Source: Dehalococcoidia bacterium (GTDB taxonomy: Bacteria; Chloroflexota; Dehalococcoidia; Lucifugimonadales; UBA1127). Taken from it: a stretch of DNA of 39,834 nucleotides. This document shows, one piece after another, positions 9,543 through 19,016 of the stretch. Made by a program: the position numbers and the translations under genes. The stretch spans positions 1-39,834 of the forward strand of contig JAPYRQ010000010.1 of the NCBI GenBank assembly GCA_029936935.1, in the 5' to 3' direction. Below the pieces are notes generated by a model. That model searched no databases. It saw nothing but the letters and a program-made list of their open reading frames with translations, and was not told the DNA's origin. Every line of letters begins with the position of its first letter. Position 1 is the first letter of the stretch.

Positions 9543-9724
9543 ATAGATAGCATTCCTTGCGGACGTAGTATATCCCTATCCCTGCGGGAGTCCAGTGATT
9601 TGTTAACCATCTTAATGGTGCACGTTCAGTGATTCAGTTCAAGACGAACCGTTCATATGCAGGCAGAGATGCTTACGGACCGCGTTACGGTATAATGAAA
9701 TTGGAATCGTAGCTAGGGGAATGT

Positions 9725-10492
9725 ATGGATTTAGCGTTTGAGCGGGGAGACCCAACGTCACCAAAGGGGCATGCCCTTCTGTACTTCAGGGAGTCAGGCG
9801 GGACTGGGAAGTTGTACGCCACCTACGTAATTGTTCTGCCTATCTCCATTGACCTGGTCAAGTACATGCCTCCGTTCCTGGCCAACCAGGTACCCCAGAT
9901 TAATGCCCAAGAGCTATCGGCTTTCGCTTTTCCGCCGATGCCAGAAGAGGTTGGTGGGCAAGCAAGCCTGGAGAGTCTGGTAGCCGCTCGTGGGGACGAC
10001 TTGATCTTCGGTGGCGATGTTTCTACAGCTCAGATTCAGGACATGCTGGTTCAGGTGAACGACCTGGTTCAGGAGTACGCGCAACGCTATCAGTCATACA
10101 TCCAGGGTGCGGTAGATGCGATGCCTGTGGGGGCCACTCAAGAGCCGGAGTTCATTGGCGGGCCCGGGGTGAGCGAAGTGCTTTTCGAGTTGATGGGTGA
10201 GCGAGACCGACTTGCTGAACTGGCCAAACTCATCGGACAACTTCGGTTCGGCGTTGAAGGCAACGATGCTCGACAGATCCAAGAGGCCGAAGACGAGATT
10301 GCGATCCTGGGGCGGTTCCTGCCAGAGCGCTACCAGATGGATGCGCTGCTGAAGAGCGCCAAAGACCCTTCACGAAGCGGTGGCGACCTTGCACAACTCT
10401 ACCTTGAACGTTGCTACAAGCTGGCGGACGAGGACTACACGAGCCTTCAAGACATCGAAGAGCGCATACGCGTCATTGAGTCGGCGTCGTAG
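9725..10492 (+). CDS. hypothetical protein
   Basis: 255 aa coherent ORF (MDLAFERGDPTSPKGHALLYFRESGGTGKLYATYVIVLPISIDLVKYMPPFL...). No family recognised. Confidence 0.7.
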   Translation: MDLAFERGDPTSPKGHALLYFRESGGTGKLYATYVIVLPISIDLVKYMPPFLANQVPQINAQELSAFAFPPMPEEVGGQASLESLVAARGDDLIFGGDVSTAQIQDMLVQVNDLVQEYAQRYQSYIQGAVDAMPVGATQEPEFIGGPGVSEVLFELMGERDRLAELAKLIGQLRFGVEGNDARQIQEAEDEIAILGRFLPERYQMDALLKSAKDPSRSGGDLAQLYLERCYKLADEDYTSLQDIEERIRVIESAS

Positions 10493-10513
10493 ATTGCTTG
10501 GGAAGTCTGGGTG

Positions 10514-10588
10514 TGGTGGGCCCGGATGGATTCGAACCATCAACCCAACGATTATGAGTCGTTTGCTCTGCCATTGAGCTACGGGCCC
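10514..10588 (-). tRNA. tRNA with CAT anticodon (Met, or Ile2), CCA encoded
   Basis: GGGCCCGTAGCTCAATGGCAGAGCAAACGACTCATAATCGTTGGGTTGATGGTTCGAATCCATCCGGGCCCACCA. Confidence 0.93.
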
Positions 10589-10633
10589 TAAAAGGATGAT
10601 AGCATAGGGCCATTCTGTTGGGAGCAGCTTATC

Positions 10634-10822
10634 GTGTCATTCGGTAATTTTCTGTTCCTGTTGGGCATAGGCCTTGTGGTCTTCGGGCTGGTCTGGCGCA
10701 CAAAGAGACGCCAAGCCAGAATCACGCCTAGTCGACGCTCCTTCTTCACCGGCCCCTTCGGCCCCATCTTCATCGGCGTCATCATTGCCATCTGGAGCCT
10801 CTACGAAACAGGCGAATTGTAA
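10634..10822 (+). CDS. small membrane protein
   Basis: MSFGNFLFLLGIGLVVFGLVWRTKRRQARITPSRRSFFTGPFGPIFIGVIIAIWSLYETGEL; two hydrophobic helices. Confidence 0.5.
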   Translation: MSFGNFLFLLGIGLVVFGLVWRTKRRQARITPSRRSFFTGPFGPIFIGVIIAIWSLYETGEL

Positions 10823-11002
10823 CTAGGGGCAGCTCTGCAATGTTTTAGGCCCTCCCTCTATGAGGCCTCTGCCCCTTCCCCACCACGTAGACAGCCGCTA
10901 TGATGAGAACCCGTTGGCGAGAATATTCATCTAAGCTGTTGGTGGTAAAAATCACCTAATCCCTGTTGGCTCAGCCAACAATTACGTGTGAGGAGTACAT
11001 TC

Positions 11003-12388
11003 ATGGCGGAAGAGTTTGATGTCATAGTCATCGGCGGTGGTGCTGCCGGTGAGAACCTGGCGGGTCGTGTCCAAGATGGAGGGCTGACTTCCGTTGTTGT
11101 CGAGTCGGAGCTTGTCGGTGGTGAGTGCTCATACTGGGCGTGCATGCCCAGCAAGGCACTACTCCGACCGGGCGAGGCACTGGCCGTGGCAAAACGTGTC
11201 CCATCCATCCGTGACGCCATCACCGGCGGCATCGATGTTGAGAAGGCGCTGAGCAGCAGGAACGCTTTTGCCAGCAACTTCGACGATAGTGGCCAGGAGC
11301 AGTGGCTGGCGTCTGTGAACGCCACGTTGATTCGCGGCATCGGCACAATAACGGGCGAGAAGACCGTCACGGCAGTTGAGAAAGATGGCACTGTCCGGGA
11401 GCTTGTGGCCCGAAAAGCGGTAGTCGTTGCCACCGGAAGCACATCGTTCATGCCACCCATAGACGGGTTGGCTGACGCAGCTGCATGGGACTCTCGCAAG
11501 ATCGTCACGTCCCCCGCCGTGCCAGAACGACTGGTCATCCTTGGCGGCGGCGTGGTAGGTATTGAGATGGCACAGGCGTGGAACTCCCTGGGTTCTGATG
11601 TCACGGTCATTGAGATGCAGAGCGGACTACTTCCCCTGGAAGAGCCTGCAGCCGGAGAGTTTGTTGTGAAGGCGTTTGAGGAGAAGGGCATCAAGGTCCT
11701 CACGGGCAAACGCGTGACGACGGTCAGTAGCAATGACCGAGAGGTCACTGTAACGCTGGACGATGGCGGCTCCGTGATGGGCACTGAACTTGTGGTTGCT
11801 GTGGGCCGTGCGGCGAATACCAACGAGCTGGGCGTGGAATCAGTGGGTCTTGAAGCCGGTAAGTACATTGATGTGGACGATCACCTGGTGGCTACCGGAG
11901 TCTCCGGTGGCTGGCTCTATGCCATTGGCGATGTGAACCGGCGTAACCTGGTTACCCACATGGGCAAGTACCAGGCGCGTATCGCGGGCGACCATATCCT
12001 CGGCAAGGATGTCACTGCTTGGGGAGACAACATGGGCACGCCTCGGGTAGTGTTCACTGACCCTCAAGTGGCATCGGTAGGATTCACGGAAAAAGTTGCG
12101 CGTGAGAAGGGGATTAACGTGCGCGTGGTCACGTGGCCGTACGGCGCGAGCGGCGGCGCAGCTACCATGGGTGAGGGCATTGACGGCACCTGCATCTGGG
12201 TGGTGGACGAGGACAAGCGCGTACTGGTAGGCGCAACTTTCGTGGGACCGGGCGCGGGCGAACTGCTCCATGCGGCTACCATCGCCATTGTTGGACAGGT
12301 TACGTTGGATACGTTGTGGCATGCGGTGCCGGCGTTCCCGACGGTGAGTGAGTTCTGGCTGCGATTCCTGGAGAGCTACGGCCTCTAA
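11003..12388 (+). CDS. FAD-dependent pyridine nucleotide-disulfide oxidoreductase (dihydrolipoyl dehydrogenase/mercuric reductase-like)
   Basis: MAEEFDVIVIGGGAAGENLAGR..GGECSYWACMPSKALLRP (CxxxxC redox pair)..VVIATGS-type motif..AIGDVN..; C-terminal dimerisation domain. Confidence 0.9.
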   Translation: MAEEFDVIVIGGGAAGENLAGRVQDGGLTSVVVESELVGGECSYWACMPSKALLRPGEALAVAKRVPSIRDAITGGIDVEKALSSRNAFASNFDDSGQEQWLASVNATLIRGIGTITGEKTVTAVEKDGTVRELVARKAVVVATGSTSFMPPIDGLADAAAWDSRKIVTSPAVPERLVILGGGVVGIEMAQAWNSLGSDVTVIEMQSGLLPLEEPAAGEFVVKAFEEKGIKVLTGKRVTTVSSNDREVTVTLDDGGSVMGTELVVAVGRAANTNELGVESVGLEAGKYIDVDDHLVATGVSGGWLYAIGDVNRRNLVTHMGKYQARIAGDHILGKDVTAWGDNMGTPRVVFTDPQVASVGFTEKVAREKGINVRVVTWPYGASGGAATMGEGIDGTCIWVVDEDKRVLVGATFVGPGAGELLHAATIAIVGQVTLDTLWHAVPAFPTVSEFWLRFLESYGL

Positions 12389-12419
12389 ACCGAAGGACCC
12401 TTAAACCTCGTAGCGATTC

Positions 12420-12453
12420 GAGGAAGCAACCCGTTTAGGGGTTGCTTCCTTTT
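12420..12453 (+). terminator. intrinsic terminator
   Basis: GAGGAAGCAACCCGTTTAGGGGTTGCTTCCTTTT. Confidence 0.8.
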
Positions 12454-12638
12454 GCTTTCATCGAATCCTTTGGGTGACCCAATCCGTATAAAGTGCAGAG
12501 TCTCTGGAGAGTCATCAACCCTCACAGCAATGGAATCTGCTATGTGGAGGTGGTTGACAATCAAATATGTGTTTGGTACGGTTACCGCCGCCGTAACATA
12601 CTCTACGGGAATAATGCATATTTCAAGGGGGGGTAACC

Positions 12639-14480
12639 ATGAGTAGATCAGTACTTGGCATAAAGCCAGTTCTGTTTTTAGCACTTGCGCTGGTCCTAGC
12701 CTTAGCAGCAGCTTGCTCAAATGGTGACAGTGTCACGACGACAAGTTCGGCGGGCACGACAGCAGCAGCACCTGCAGCAGCAGCAGCAGCAGCAGCAGCA
12801 GCACCACCAGAAAAGGTAGCAGTTTCTGGAATTGGAGCTCAAGAAGCGGCTCCCGCTGCCGCACCCGCTGCCGCGACGACGGGTTCAATCGCAGCCCCGG
12901 TAGAGGCAAAGGTAAACAGAGTCATTTTTGGCCTCATCACCCCCTCTACAGAGCACTACACTCCGGCAAAGCAGGGGCCTCCGACTTCTCAGCCGCTTAC
13001 TCCAATGTATGAGTACCTGGTGGGAATGGACCCCGTAACCGGCACACTCGTCCCTCAATTGGCAACGGAGTGGTCCGTCGATGCGGACGGCAAATCATGG
13101 CGCTTCAAGCTCCGCGAAGGTGTCCAGTTCCACAATGGGTGGGGTGAATTCACTGGCAAAGACGTGAAGCACACGTGGCAGGAGATTGCTGCAGATGACG
13201 CCCTCCATGGAAACCATGGCAGCTTTAAGAGATTTGTATCGGATGTTGAAATCGTCAATGACCATGAGGTTGTCTTCCGGGCGCCGAACCCGACTGCCGA
13301 CCTGTTTATCCTGACGAGCCAACTGTCCCAAAGTTTGTTGATACAGAGCAAGGATCACAGAGAAGCAGCAGGGCTGCCAACGTTGGGTTCTGGTGAAGGA
13401 CCTACCGCGGGTACAGGTCCGTATCGTTTTGCAAAAGGAGTCCCTGGTTCAATGATTCGGTACGAGCGGACACCCACTAAACATTGGCGCATGACACCGG
13501 ACTTTCCTGAATTGGAGATGCGGTGGATGCCTGAAGCGTCCACCAGGCTTGCCGGCTTGCTAGCCGGAGAAATCCACCTAACGACTATTCCCCAAGACAA
13601 CGTGGCACAAGCGACGAAAGCCGGAATGAAATTGGTTACTGGCAACGTTCCAGGCCTCCGAACTTTCTTCTCAATTCGCTGCTGTGTGCGGTTGCCTGCT
13701 GATTTACAGAATCGTCTTAAGCAACCTGCATACGATGCCCCAATGAAGTACCCGGACGCTCCTATGCAGGATATCCGAGTACGTGAGGCCATTAATCGCG
13801 CAATCGACCGAGACGCCCTAAACGAAGCATTCTTTGGGGGCAAGGGCGAGACAATGGTGGTCAACAACTTCCATCCGACACGCGAAGGATGGAATCCGTC
13901 TTGGGCTGAGCGGTTTGAATCACTCTATGGATATGACCCCGCGAAAGCCAAGGCACTCTTGGCTGAAGCTGGCTATGGCCCTGACAATGTCTTGGAAATA
14001 GGGCTACAGTCAAAGAATCTGTCTCACTACTCCGGTTCACTTGATGTTGTTGACGCAACAGTCGAGTATCTCCGTGCCATAGGAATCAAACCTAAGCTCA
14101 TTGTCCAAGATGCGGCAACGGAAAGTGCTGAGGGTAGGGCCTTTAAGCATCGCAACCGTTTGACCATCACCGGGACTAGCTCTCACCTGCTACTGGGCAT
14201 CCGGGTTTATGCCACTCATTCCACACCAAGAACAGGAAACCCGGAGTGGGGTGATACCGACAAGCTCTTCATTGATATCCGTGGAACGCTGGACCCTGCA
14301 AAGCAATTGAAGTGGCTAGACGAATTGGGAGAATTGACGTTCCTTCGTTACCAGACAGTTCCGCTGTTTTGGCTCCCCCCTGAGGCGGTGATCAACCCGG
14401 ACATTGTTAGTGATTACGTGTTCCCAGGCGCTATCACCAGTACTTGGACGCACCTTGAATTCATCAAGGCTGCCCAGTAA
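12639..14480 (+). CDS. ABC transporter substrate-binding lipoprotein, family 5 (peptide/nickel type)
   Basis: Lipobox LALAAACSNG; ..MYEYLVGMDPVTGTLVPQLATEWSVDADGKSWRFKLREGVQFHNGWGEFTGKDVKHTW..VREAINRAIDRDALNEAFFGGKGE. Confidence 0.93.
   Translation: MSRSVLGIKPVLFLALALVLALAAACSNGDSVTTTSSAGTTAAAPAAAAAAAAAAPPEKVAVSGIGAQEAAPAAAPAAATTGSIAAPVEAKVNRVIFGLITPSTEHYTPAKQGPPTSQPLTPMYEYLVGMDPVTGTLVPQLATEWSVDADGKSWRFKLREGVQFHNGWGEFTGKDVKHTWQEIAADDALHGNHGSFKRFVSDVEIVNDHEVVFRAPNPTADLFILTSQLSQSLLIQSKDHREAAGLPTLGSGEGPTAGTGPYRFAKGVPGSMIRYERTPTKHWRMTPDFPELEMRWMPEASTRLAGLLAGEIHLTTIPQDNVAQATKAGMKLVTGNVPGLRTFFSIRCCVRLPADLQNRLKQPAYDAPMKYPDAPMQDIRVREAINRAIDRDALNEAFFGGKGETMVVNNFHPTREGWNPSWAERFESLYGYDPAKAKALLAEAGYGPDNVLEIGLQSKNLSHYSGSLDVVDATVEYLRAIGIKPKLIVQDAATESAEGRAFKHRNRLTITGTSSHLLLGIRVYATHSTPRTGNPEWGDTDKLFIDIRGTLDPAKQLKWLDELGELTFLRYQTVPLFWLPPEAVINPDIVSDYVFPGAITSTWTHLEFIKAAQ
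12774..12803 (+). repeat. (GCA)10 trinucleotide microsatellite encoding poly-Ala
   Basis: Uninterrupted GCA x10 in the SBP linker, preceded by further GCA units. Confidence 0.9.
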
Positions 14481-14513
14481 GGGATAGCCGGAGATCCGTC
14501 TCATAAGGAATAT

Positions 14514-14551
14514 AAGAAAGGGCCCCGTGCCTAGCACGGGGCCCTTTCTTA
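14514..14551. terminator. strong (possibly bidirectional) intrinsic terminator
   Basis: AAGAAAGGGCCCCGTGC-CTA-GCACGGGGCCCTTTCTT, perfect stem. Confidence 0.85.
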
Positions 14552-14575
14552 GTCATTGATAGGGGTACTACCGCT

Positions 14576-15173
14576 TTATGGTGTAGCGTCTTCCAATATC
14601 TCCAACTCCCGTCTGACCGTCGCTGCCCCTGTTGCGAAAAGCTCCAGCACCTCTTCGTTGACCGCTGCTGCGTAAGCGAGGCCCAGCGTGCGAGGGCCTT
14701 TGTAGTGCTCATCGACTGGCTGCTGCGACATGGTGAAGGGGCCAGGCACGGTCACCTTGATGGTGCGGTCTGTGTTGCTTCGCAGGAACGCACGTCCTCC
14801 ACTCGCACCGGGCGGGAACGCCTGATAGGGCCGGCGACGCGAGGGACGTAGACCGTGGTGCCGGGGCTTCTACCGGGTACTTCGCCGGACGTTCGGTATC
14901 GATGCCGGCCAGTGCGGTGACGAACCTGTTGGAGTAGCTCTCGCGGCGAATCTCGCCGTCGGAGATGATATCGATGCCTGCCTGCTCCAACGCGCGGATT
15001 GCCAGCACCGTGGCGTCATTCTGATCCTCGTCGAGCAGTTCCGGGGCCACGTTCCAGAAATCTGTCTTCCGGATTCGTGGGACGGTGCGTCCGCCGAGGG
15101 AGTCTCGTCTGACCAGCCAGTTCGGCTGCAGATAGCTTCCAACCACCGTTGTGGGCAGCAGCTTGTCAGTCAT
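14576..15173 (-). pseudogene. MetE-like (cobalamin-independent methionine synthase family) remnant with two frameshifts and missing C-terminus
   Basis: MTDKLLPTTVVGSYLQPNWLVRRDSLGGRTVPRI..EIRRESYSNRF..KYPVEA / PGTTVYVPRVAGPIRRSRPVRVEDVR / LRSNTDRTIKVTVPGPFTMSQQPVDEHYKGPRTLGLAYAAAVNEEVLELFATGA. Frame breaks near 14863-14866 and 14785-14790. Confidence 0.85.
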
Positions 15174-15264
15174 TGTGAATGCCCCATATGATAAAGCTTG
15201 AGACAACGAAATCGCGTCTCCAGCTTTACTTTGGCCACTAGCTACATGGTACCCTCAGAGAGTG

Positions 15265-16449
15265 CTAGCCCCAGAGTTCCTTGGTGGCGATCTGTGCGCC
15301 TTCCACAAGGGCCTTGGCCTTGGCCCAGGCGAGTTGGGTGTGGACTCTGCCGCCCAGGCCGCAGTCCGTACCTGCAATCACGTTCTCCCGCCCGACCAGG
15401 CCTGCGTACTTCACAATGCGATCTGCCACCAACCTTGGGTGCTCAACAACGTTGGTGGCGTGGCTGACGACGCCTGGAACGAGGACTGCGTTCTCCGGGA
15501 GCTTGGTGGTCTCCCACACGCGCCACTCGTGATCGTGGCGGGCGTTGCCTGCTTCAATCGAGAAGGCATCGGCGTTGACCTTGAGCATGATGTCCACGAT
15601 GTCTTCCAGCGGGATGTCATAAGTGTGCGGGCCGTGCCAGCTTCCCCAGCAGATGTGATATCGCACCTGGGACGAAGGGACGTTGGCCAGTGCGTGGTTC
15701 AGCGCCTCAATACGTAAGTCCACGTACTTGCGATACTCGGTCAGGCTGGGTCGAGATACCAACATGTCCCAGGTGTCCGGCAGGCCCGGGTCATCGATCT
15801 GCACGATGAAGCCCGCGTTGGCTATGGCTTCATATTCTTCCTTCATCACGTCGGCGATGGCGTAAACAAACTCTTCTTCCGTCTTGTAGAAGTCGTTGTA
15901 CAGCCTGTGATCCACTGTGCCAGGTGCGAGCGAGGGGATGAAGGCCTCTTCATACTTGACGCCGGTCAGGGCCGCCTGGAAGTTGGCTACATCTGTCTTC
16001 ACCTGTTCCTTGCCAATGTAAGAGAGAGGGCCGGTGCAGACCAAGCGCTTTTGTACTCGCGGCGTAGTCCTGGTTCCATAATCAGCGAATGTCCTACCGC
16101 CGGTGTCCATTGCGGCATAGAACTCCCGGAAGTCCGTGCGATCGCGGCCGTCCTGGCTCATGGCGGGAACCTGACCAGGCTCCAACTCCTTCAGTTCAAA
16201 CCCTGACATGCGCTCATCCAGGTAGCTGTTGAAGCCGGGCTTGGACTCTTCGCCCTCACCGATGACGTCGATGCCGATCTCAACCTGCTTATCGACGACT
16301 TCTTTGACGGCCATCATGACGCGCTTATCGAACTCAGCCTGGTTGTAGGCCTCGCCCTGATTCTTGGCGTCCAGCATGGCCCGGAGTTCCGGAGGCCTTG
16401 GTAGGCTTCCCGCGTGGGTGGTCAATATCCGATTTTCACTGCGTTTCAT
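15265..16449 (-). CDS. cobalamin-independent methionine synthase (MetE C-domain-like) family protein
   Basis: MKRSENRILTTHAGSLPRPPELRAML..IVQIDDPGLPDTWDM..VRYHICWGSWHGPHTYDIPLEDIVDIMLKVNADAFSIE..VIAGTDCGLGGR. Confidence 0.9.
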   Translation of the reverse strand: MKRSENRILTTHAGSLPRPPELRAMLDAKNQGEAYNQAEFDKRVMMAVKEVVDKQVEIGIDVIGEGEESKPGFNSYLDERMSGFELKELEPGQVPAMSQDGRDRTDFREFYAAMDTGGRTFADYGTRTTPRVQKRLVCTGPLSYIGKEQVKTDVANFQAALTGVKYEEAFIPSLAPGTVDHRLYNDFYKTEEEFVYAIADVMKEEYEAIANAGFIVQIDDPGLPDTWDMLVSRPSLTEYRKYVDLRIEALNHALANVPSSQVRYHICWGSWHGPHTYDIPLEDIVDIMLKVNADAFSIEAGNARHDHEWRVWETTKLPENAVLVPGVVSHATNVVEHPRLVADRIVKYAGLVGRENVIAGTDCGLGGRVHTQLAWAKAKALVEGAQIATKELWG

Positions 16450-16479
16450 GAAATCGCTCCTTTTGCTTACAGGCTGGGT

Positions 16480-16794
16480 TTAGTTTCGCCGTAAATTGGC
16501 TACCTGGGCGATGTCATCGTCGGCCGCTTGGAGGTCCTCTGCGGTCATTGCGACGCTGATATCGACCGATGCATTGAACGCCTGGAAGAGGGGCTCGGCC
16601 ACAGCGGGGATACCGCTAGAATCGTCAACGTTGACGACGATGACTGCGCCACGTTGGCTGTCCACTGTGGTGAAGTAGGCTGCTTCAGGCTTGATAACGG
16701 CCAGGATCCTTCCCATGGTGGGGCCGAAGGTGCCGGCCTTCATCATGGAGTTACAGGGTTATATTGAAAGGGATACCTTGAACATCAACCGCAT
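16480..16794 (-). pseudogene. small GYD/DUF3303-like protein interrupted by in-frame TAA at codon 12
   Basis: AAGGAGCAGATC-ATG CGG..: MRLMFKVSLSI*PCNSMMKAGTFGPTMGRILAVIKPEAAYFTTVDSQRGAVIVVNVDDSSGIPAVAEPLFQAFNASVDISVAMTAEDL; the TAA (16759-16761) is in frame with both halves. Confidence 0.6.
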
Positions 16795-17019
16795 GATCTG
16801 CTCCTTTTGAATGGACACTATCGGTGGGATTTGAATGCGCATCAAATACGACGCGCCAGCCTCCAAAATCCTATGGATTGGCGAAGGCTCTGTCAAGGCG
16901 AAAAGTCGTATACTCACTATCGCGTACAGGTATGCAAGACATATGTGCTATGATAGATGAGTAGGTTTTTGCTGGCCGTTGGGGTCAGCATATTTTTTTG
17001 GACACAGAGAATCGAAGCA

Positions 17020-18864
17020 ATGACACAACAAAAGCGCCAAGATATTCGTAATATCGCCATCATCGCCCACGTTGACCACGGCAAGACTACGCTTGTAGAT
17101 GCCCTTCTCAAGCAGAGCAAGGTCTTTCGTGATAACCAGATTGTGGGTGAGCTCATCATGGACTCCAATCCCCTGGAACGGGAGCGGGGTATTACGATTT
17201 TGGCGAAGAACACCGCCATTACCTATAACGATGTGAAGATTAACGTCATCGACACACCCGGGCACGCGGACTTCGGCGGCGAGGTAGAGCGCGCGCTCAA
17301 CATGGCTGACGGGTGTCTGCTGATCGTGGACGCCGTGGACGGGCCCATGCCGCAGACGCGCTACGTGCTGCATAAAGCCCTTCAAAACGGCCTGCGCCCG
17401 GTAGTGGTCATCAACAAGATGGATAGGCCGAACGCTCGCATCGACGAAGTTGAGGTCATGGTTCAGGACCTGTTCCTGGAAGTGGTCACGGACGCGGATC
17501 AACTGGAATACCCAGTACTGTACGCGTCCGCTCGAGAAGGCTATGCACGTCGCAAACCCGAGGACACCGATATGGACATGGTTCCTTTGTTTGAGGCGAT
17601 CCTTTCTGAAGTACCTGCACCGGGAGGCGATGAGAACGCACCTCTTCAGATCCAGGTAGCAGCCCTTGATTACGATAATCACCTTGGACAGATTGCCTTG
17701 GGACGTATCTCCCAGGGCACCATTACTCAGGGCCAACAGATCGTACGAATCGACCGTGAGGGTGAGAAAGCCCAGTTTGGTATTGAGAAGTTGTACGTTT
17801 ACCATGGGTTGGCACGGCTGGAAGTCCCATCGGTATCGGTGGGGGACATCGTGGCTATGGCCGGCGTGACTGACGTCTCTATCGGCGACACGGTGGCAGA
17901 CGTGGACAACCCGGTAGCCCTTCCGTTCATCGTCGTGGACGAGCCTACAGTGACCATCACCGTAGGCGTGAACACCTCGCCCTTTGCGGGCAAAGAGGGG
18001 AACGCTGTAACGGCCAGGCAACTCCGTGACCGTTTGATGCGAGAGCTCAAGACCAATGTGAGCCTGCGTGTTGAGCCTACAGACCTGCCGAACGAGTTCC
18101 TGGTGGTGGGGCGTGGTGAGCTGCATCTGGGCATCTTGCTGGAGACGATGCGCCGAGAAGGCACTGAGATTGAGGCATCGCGACCACAAGCGATCACCAA
18201 GATGATAGATGGTAAGAGGCACGAGCCGTACGAGAAGGTCTACATCGACACCGACGACGAGTTCATTGGTGCGCTGACGGAAAACCTTTCCAAGCGCCTG
18301 GCCAAGATGGAGGACATGCGGTCTGATGGGCAGGGCCATGTGCACATGGTGTTCAAGGTGCCTACACGCGGACTCATTGGTTTCCACAGCTTTTTCCTCC
18401 GCACCGTCCACGGCAACGGCGTGATGAGCGCAGAGTTCATTGACTACGAGCCCGTAGTGGGCACGATGCAGTCCATTCGTACGGGTGCGCTGATATCCTC
18501 TGAGGAAGGTTTGGCCATTACCTTTGGCCTGAACAACGCCCAAAACAGAGGCAACACCTTTGTGGACGCGGGAACCCCGGTCTATGAGGGAATGATTGTG
18601 GGCATCCATCCCCGTGACTCCGACATGATTGTGAATGTCTGCAAAGAGAAGAAGATGAGCAACGTGCGTTCTTCAACTTCTGACATTGCTGTCCGACTGA
18701 CGCCGCCTATCATCATGAGCCTGGAGGAGTCGCTGGACTTTGTTGGCACCGATGAGTTGGTGGAGATAACGCCGAAGACGATCAGGACTCGGAAACGGCT
18801 GCTGGGCGACAGTGAACGACGCAAGTTCGATAGGAACACCGCCAAAGCGGCCAACCCCCGCTAA
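17020..18864 (+). CDS. typA: translational GTPase TypA/BipA
   Basis: [71 protein letters not shown].. Confidence 0.97.
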   Translation: MTQQKRQDIRNIAIIAHVDHGKTTLVDALLKQSKVFRDNQIVGELIMDSNPLERERGITILAKNTAITYNDVKINVIDTPGHADFGGEVERALNMADGCLLIVDAVDGPMPQTRYVLHKALQNGLRPVVVINKMDRPNARIDEVEVMVQDLFLEVVTDADQLEYPVLYASAREGYARRKPEDTDMDMVPLFEAILSEVPAPGGDENAPLQIQVAALDYDNHLGQIALGRISQGTITQGQQIVRIDREGEKAQFGIEKLYVYHGLARLEVPSVSVGDIVAMAGVTDVSIGDTVADVDNPVALPFIVVDEPTVTITVGVNTSPFAGKEGNAVTARQLRDRLMRELKTNVSLRVEPTDLPNEFLVVGRGELHLGILLETMRREGTEIEASRPQAITKMIDGKRHEPYEKVYIDTDDEFIGALTENLSKRLAKMEDMRSDGQGHVHMVFKVPTRGLIGFHSFFLRTVHGNGVMSAEFIDYEPVVGTMQSIRTGALISSEEGLAITFGLNNAQNRGNTFVDAGTPVYEGMIVGIHPRDSDMIVNVCKEKKMSNVRSSTSDIAVRLTPPIIMSLEESLDFVGTDELVEITPKTIRTRKRLLGDSERRKFDRNTAKAANPR

Positions 18865-18928
18865 GTGCCGAAGGCACCTATGTGCGCTTCGCGCGTTTTG
18901 TAAGCCTGCCCGAAAAGGAAACGAAAAA

Positions 18929-18966
18929 AGACCCCTGCTCCAATCAAGGAGTGGGGGTTCTTTTTG
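18929..18966 (+). terminator. probable intrinsic terminator
   Basis: GACCCCTGCTCCAATCAAGGAGTGGGGGTTCTTTTTG; imperfect stem plus T-run. Confidence 0.6.
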
Positions 18967-19016
18967 TTGCGACGTAATTATGCCGTCAGGGAGAATAGGT
19001 GCAGGATAAATCCTGC

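Noticed and set aside
10927-11868. 313-aa minus-strand Ser/Thr-rich ORF
   Set aside because: Antisense shadow of the FAD disulfide reductase gene.
12759-12803. GCA repeats as CRISPR or mobile-element repeats
   Set aside because: Simple trinucleotide microsatellite in a coding linker; no spacer/repeat periodicity.
16948-18609. 553-aa minus-strand ORF
   Set aside because: Fully antisense to the clear typA gene; composition is the shadow of a GC-rich coding frame.
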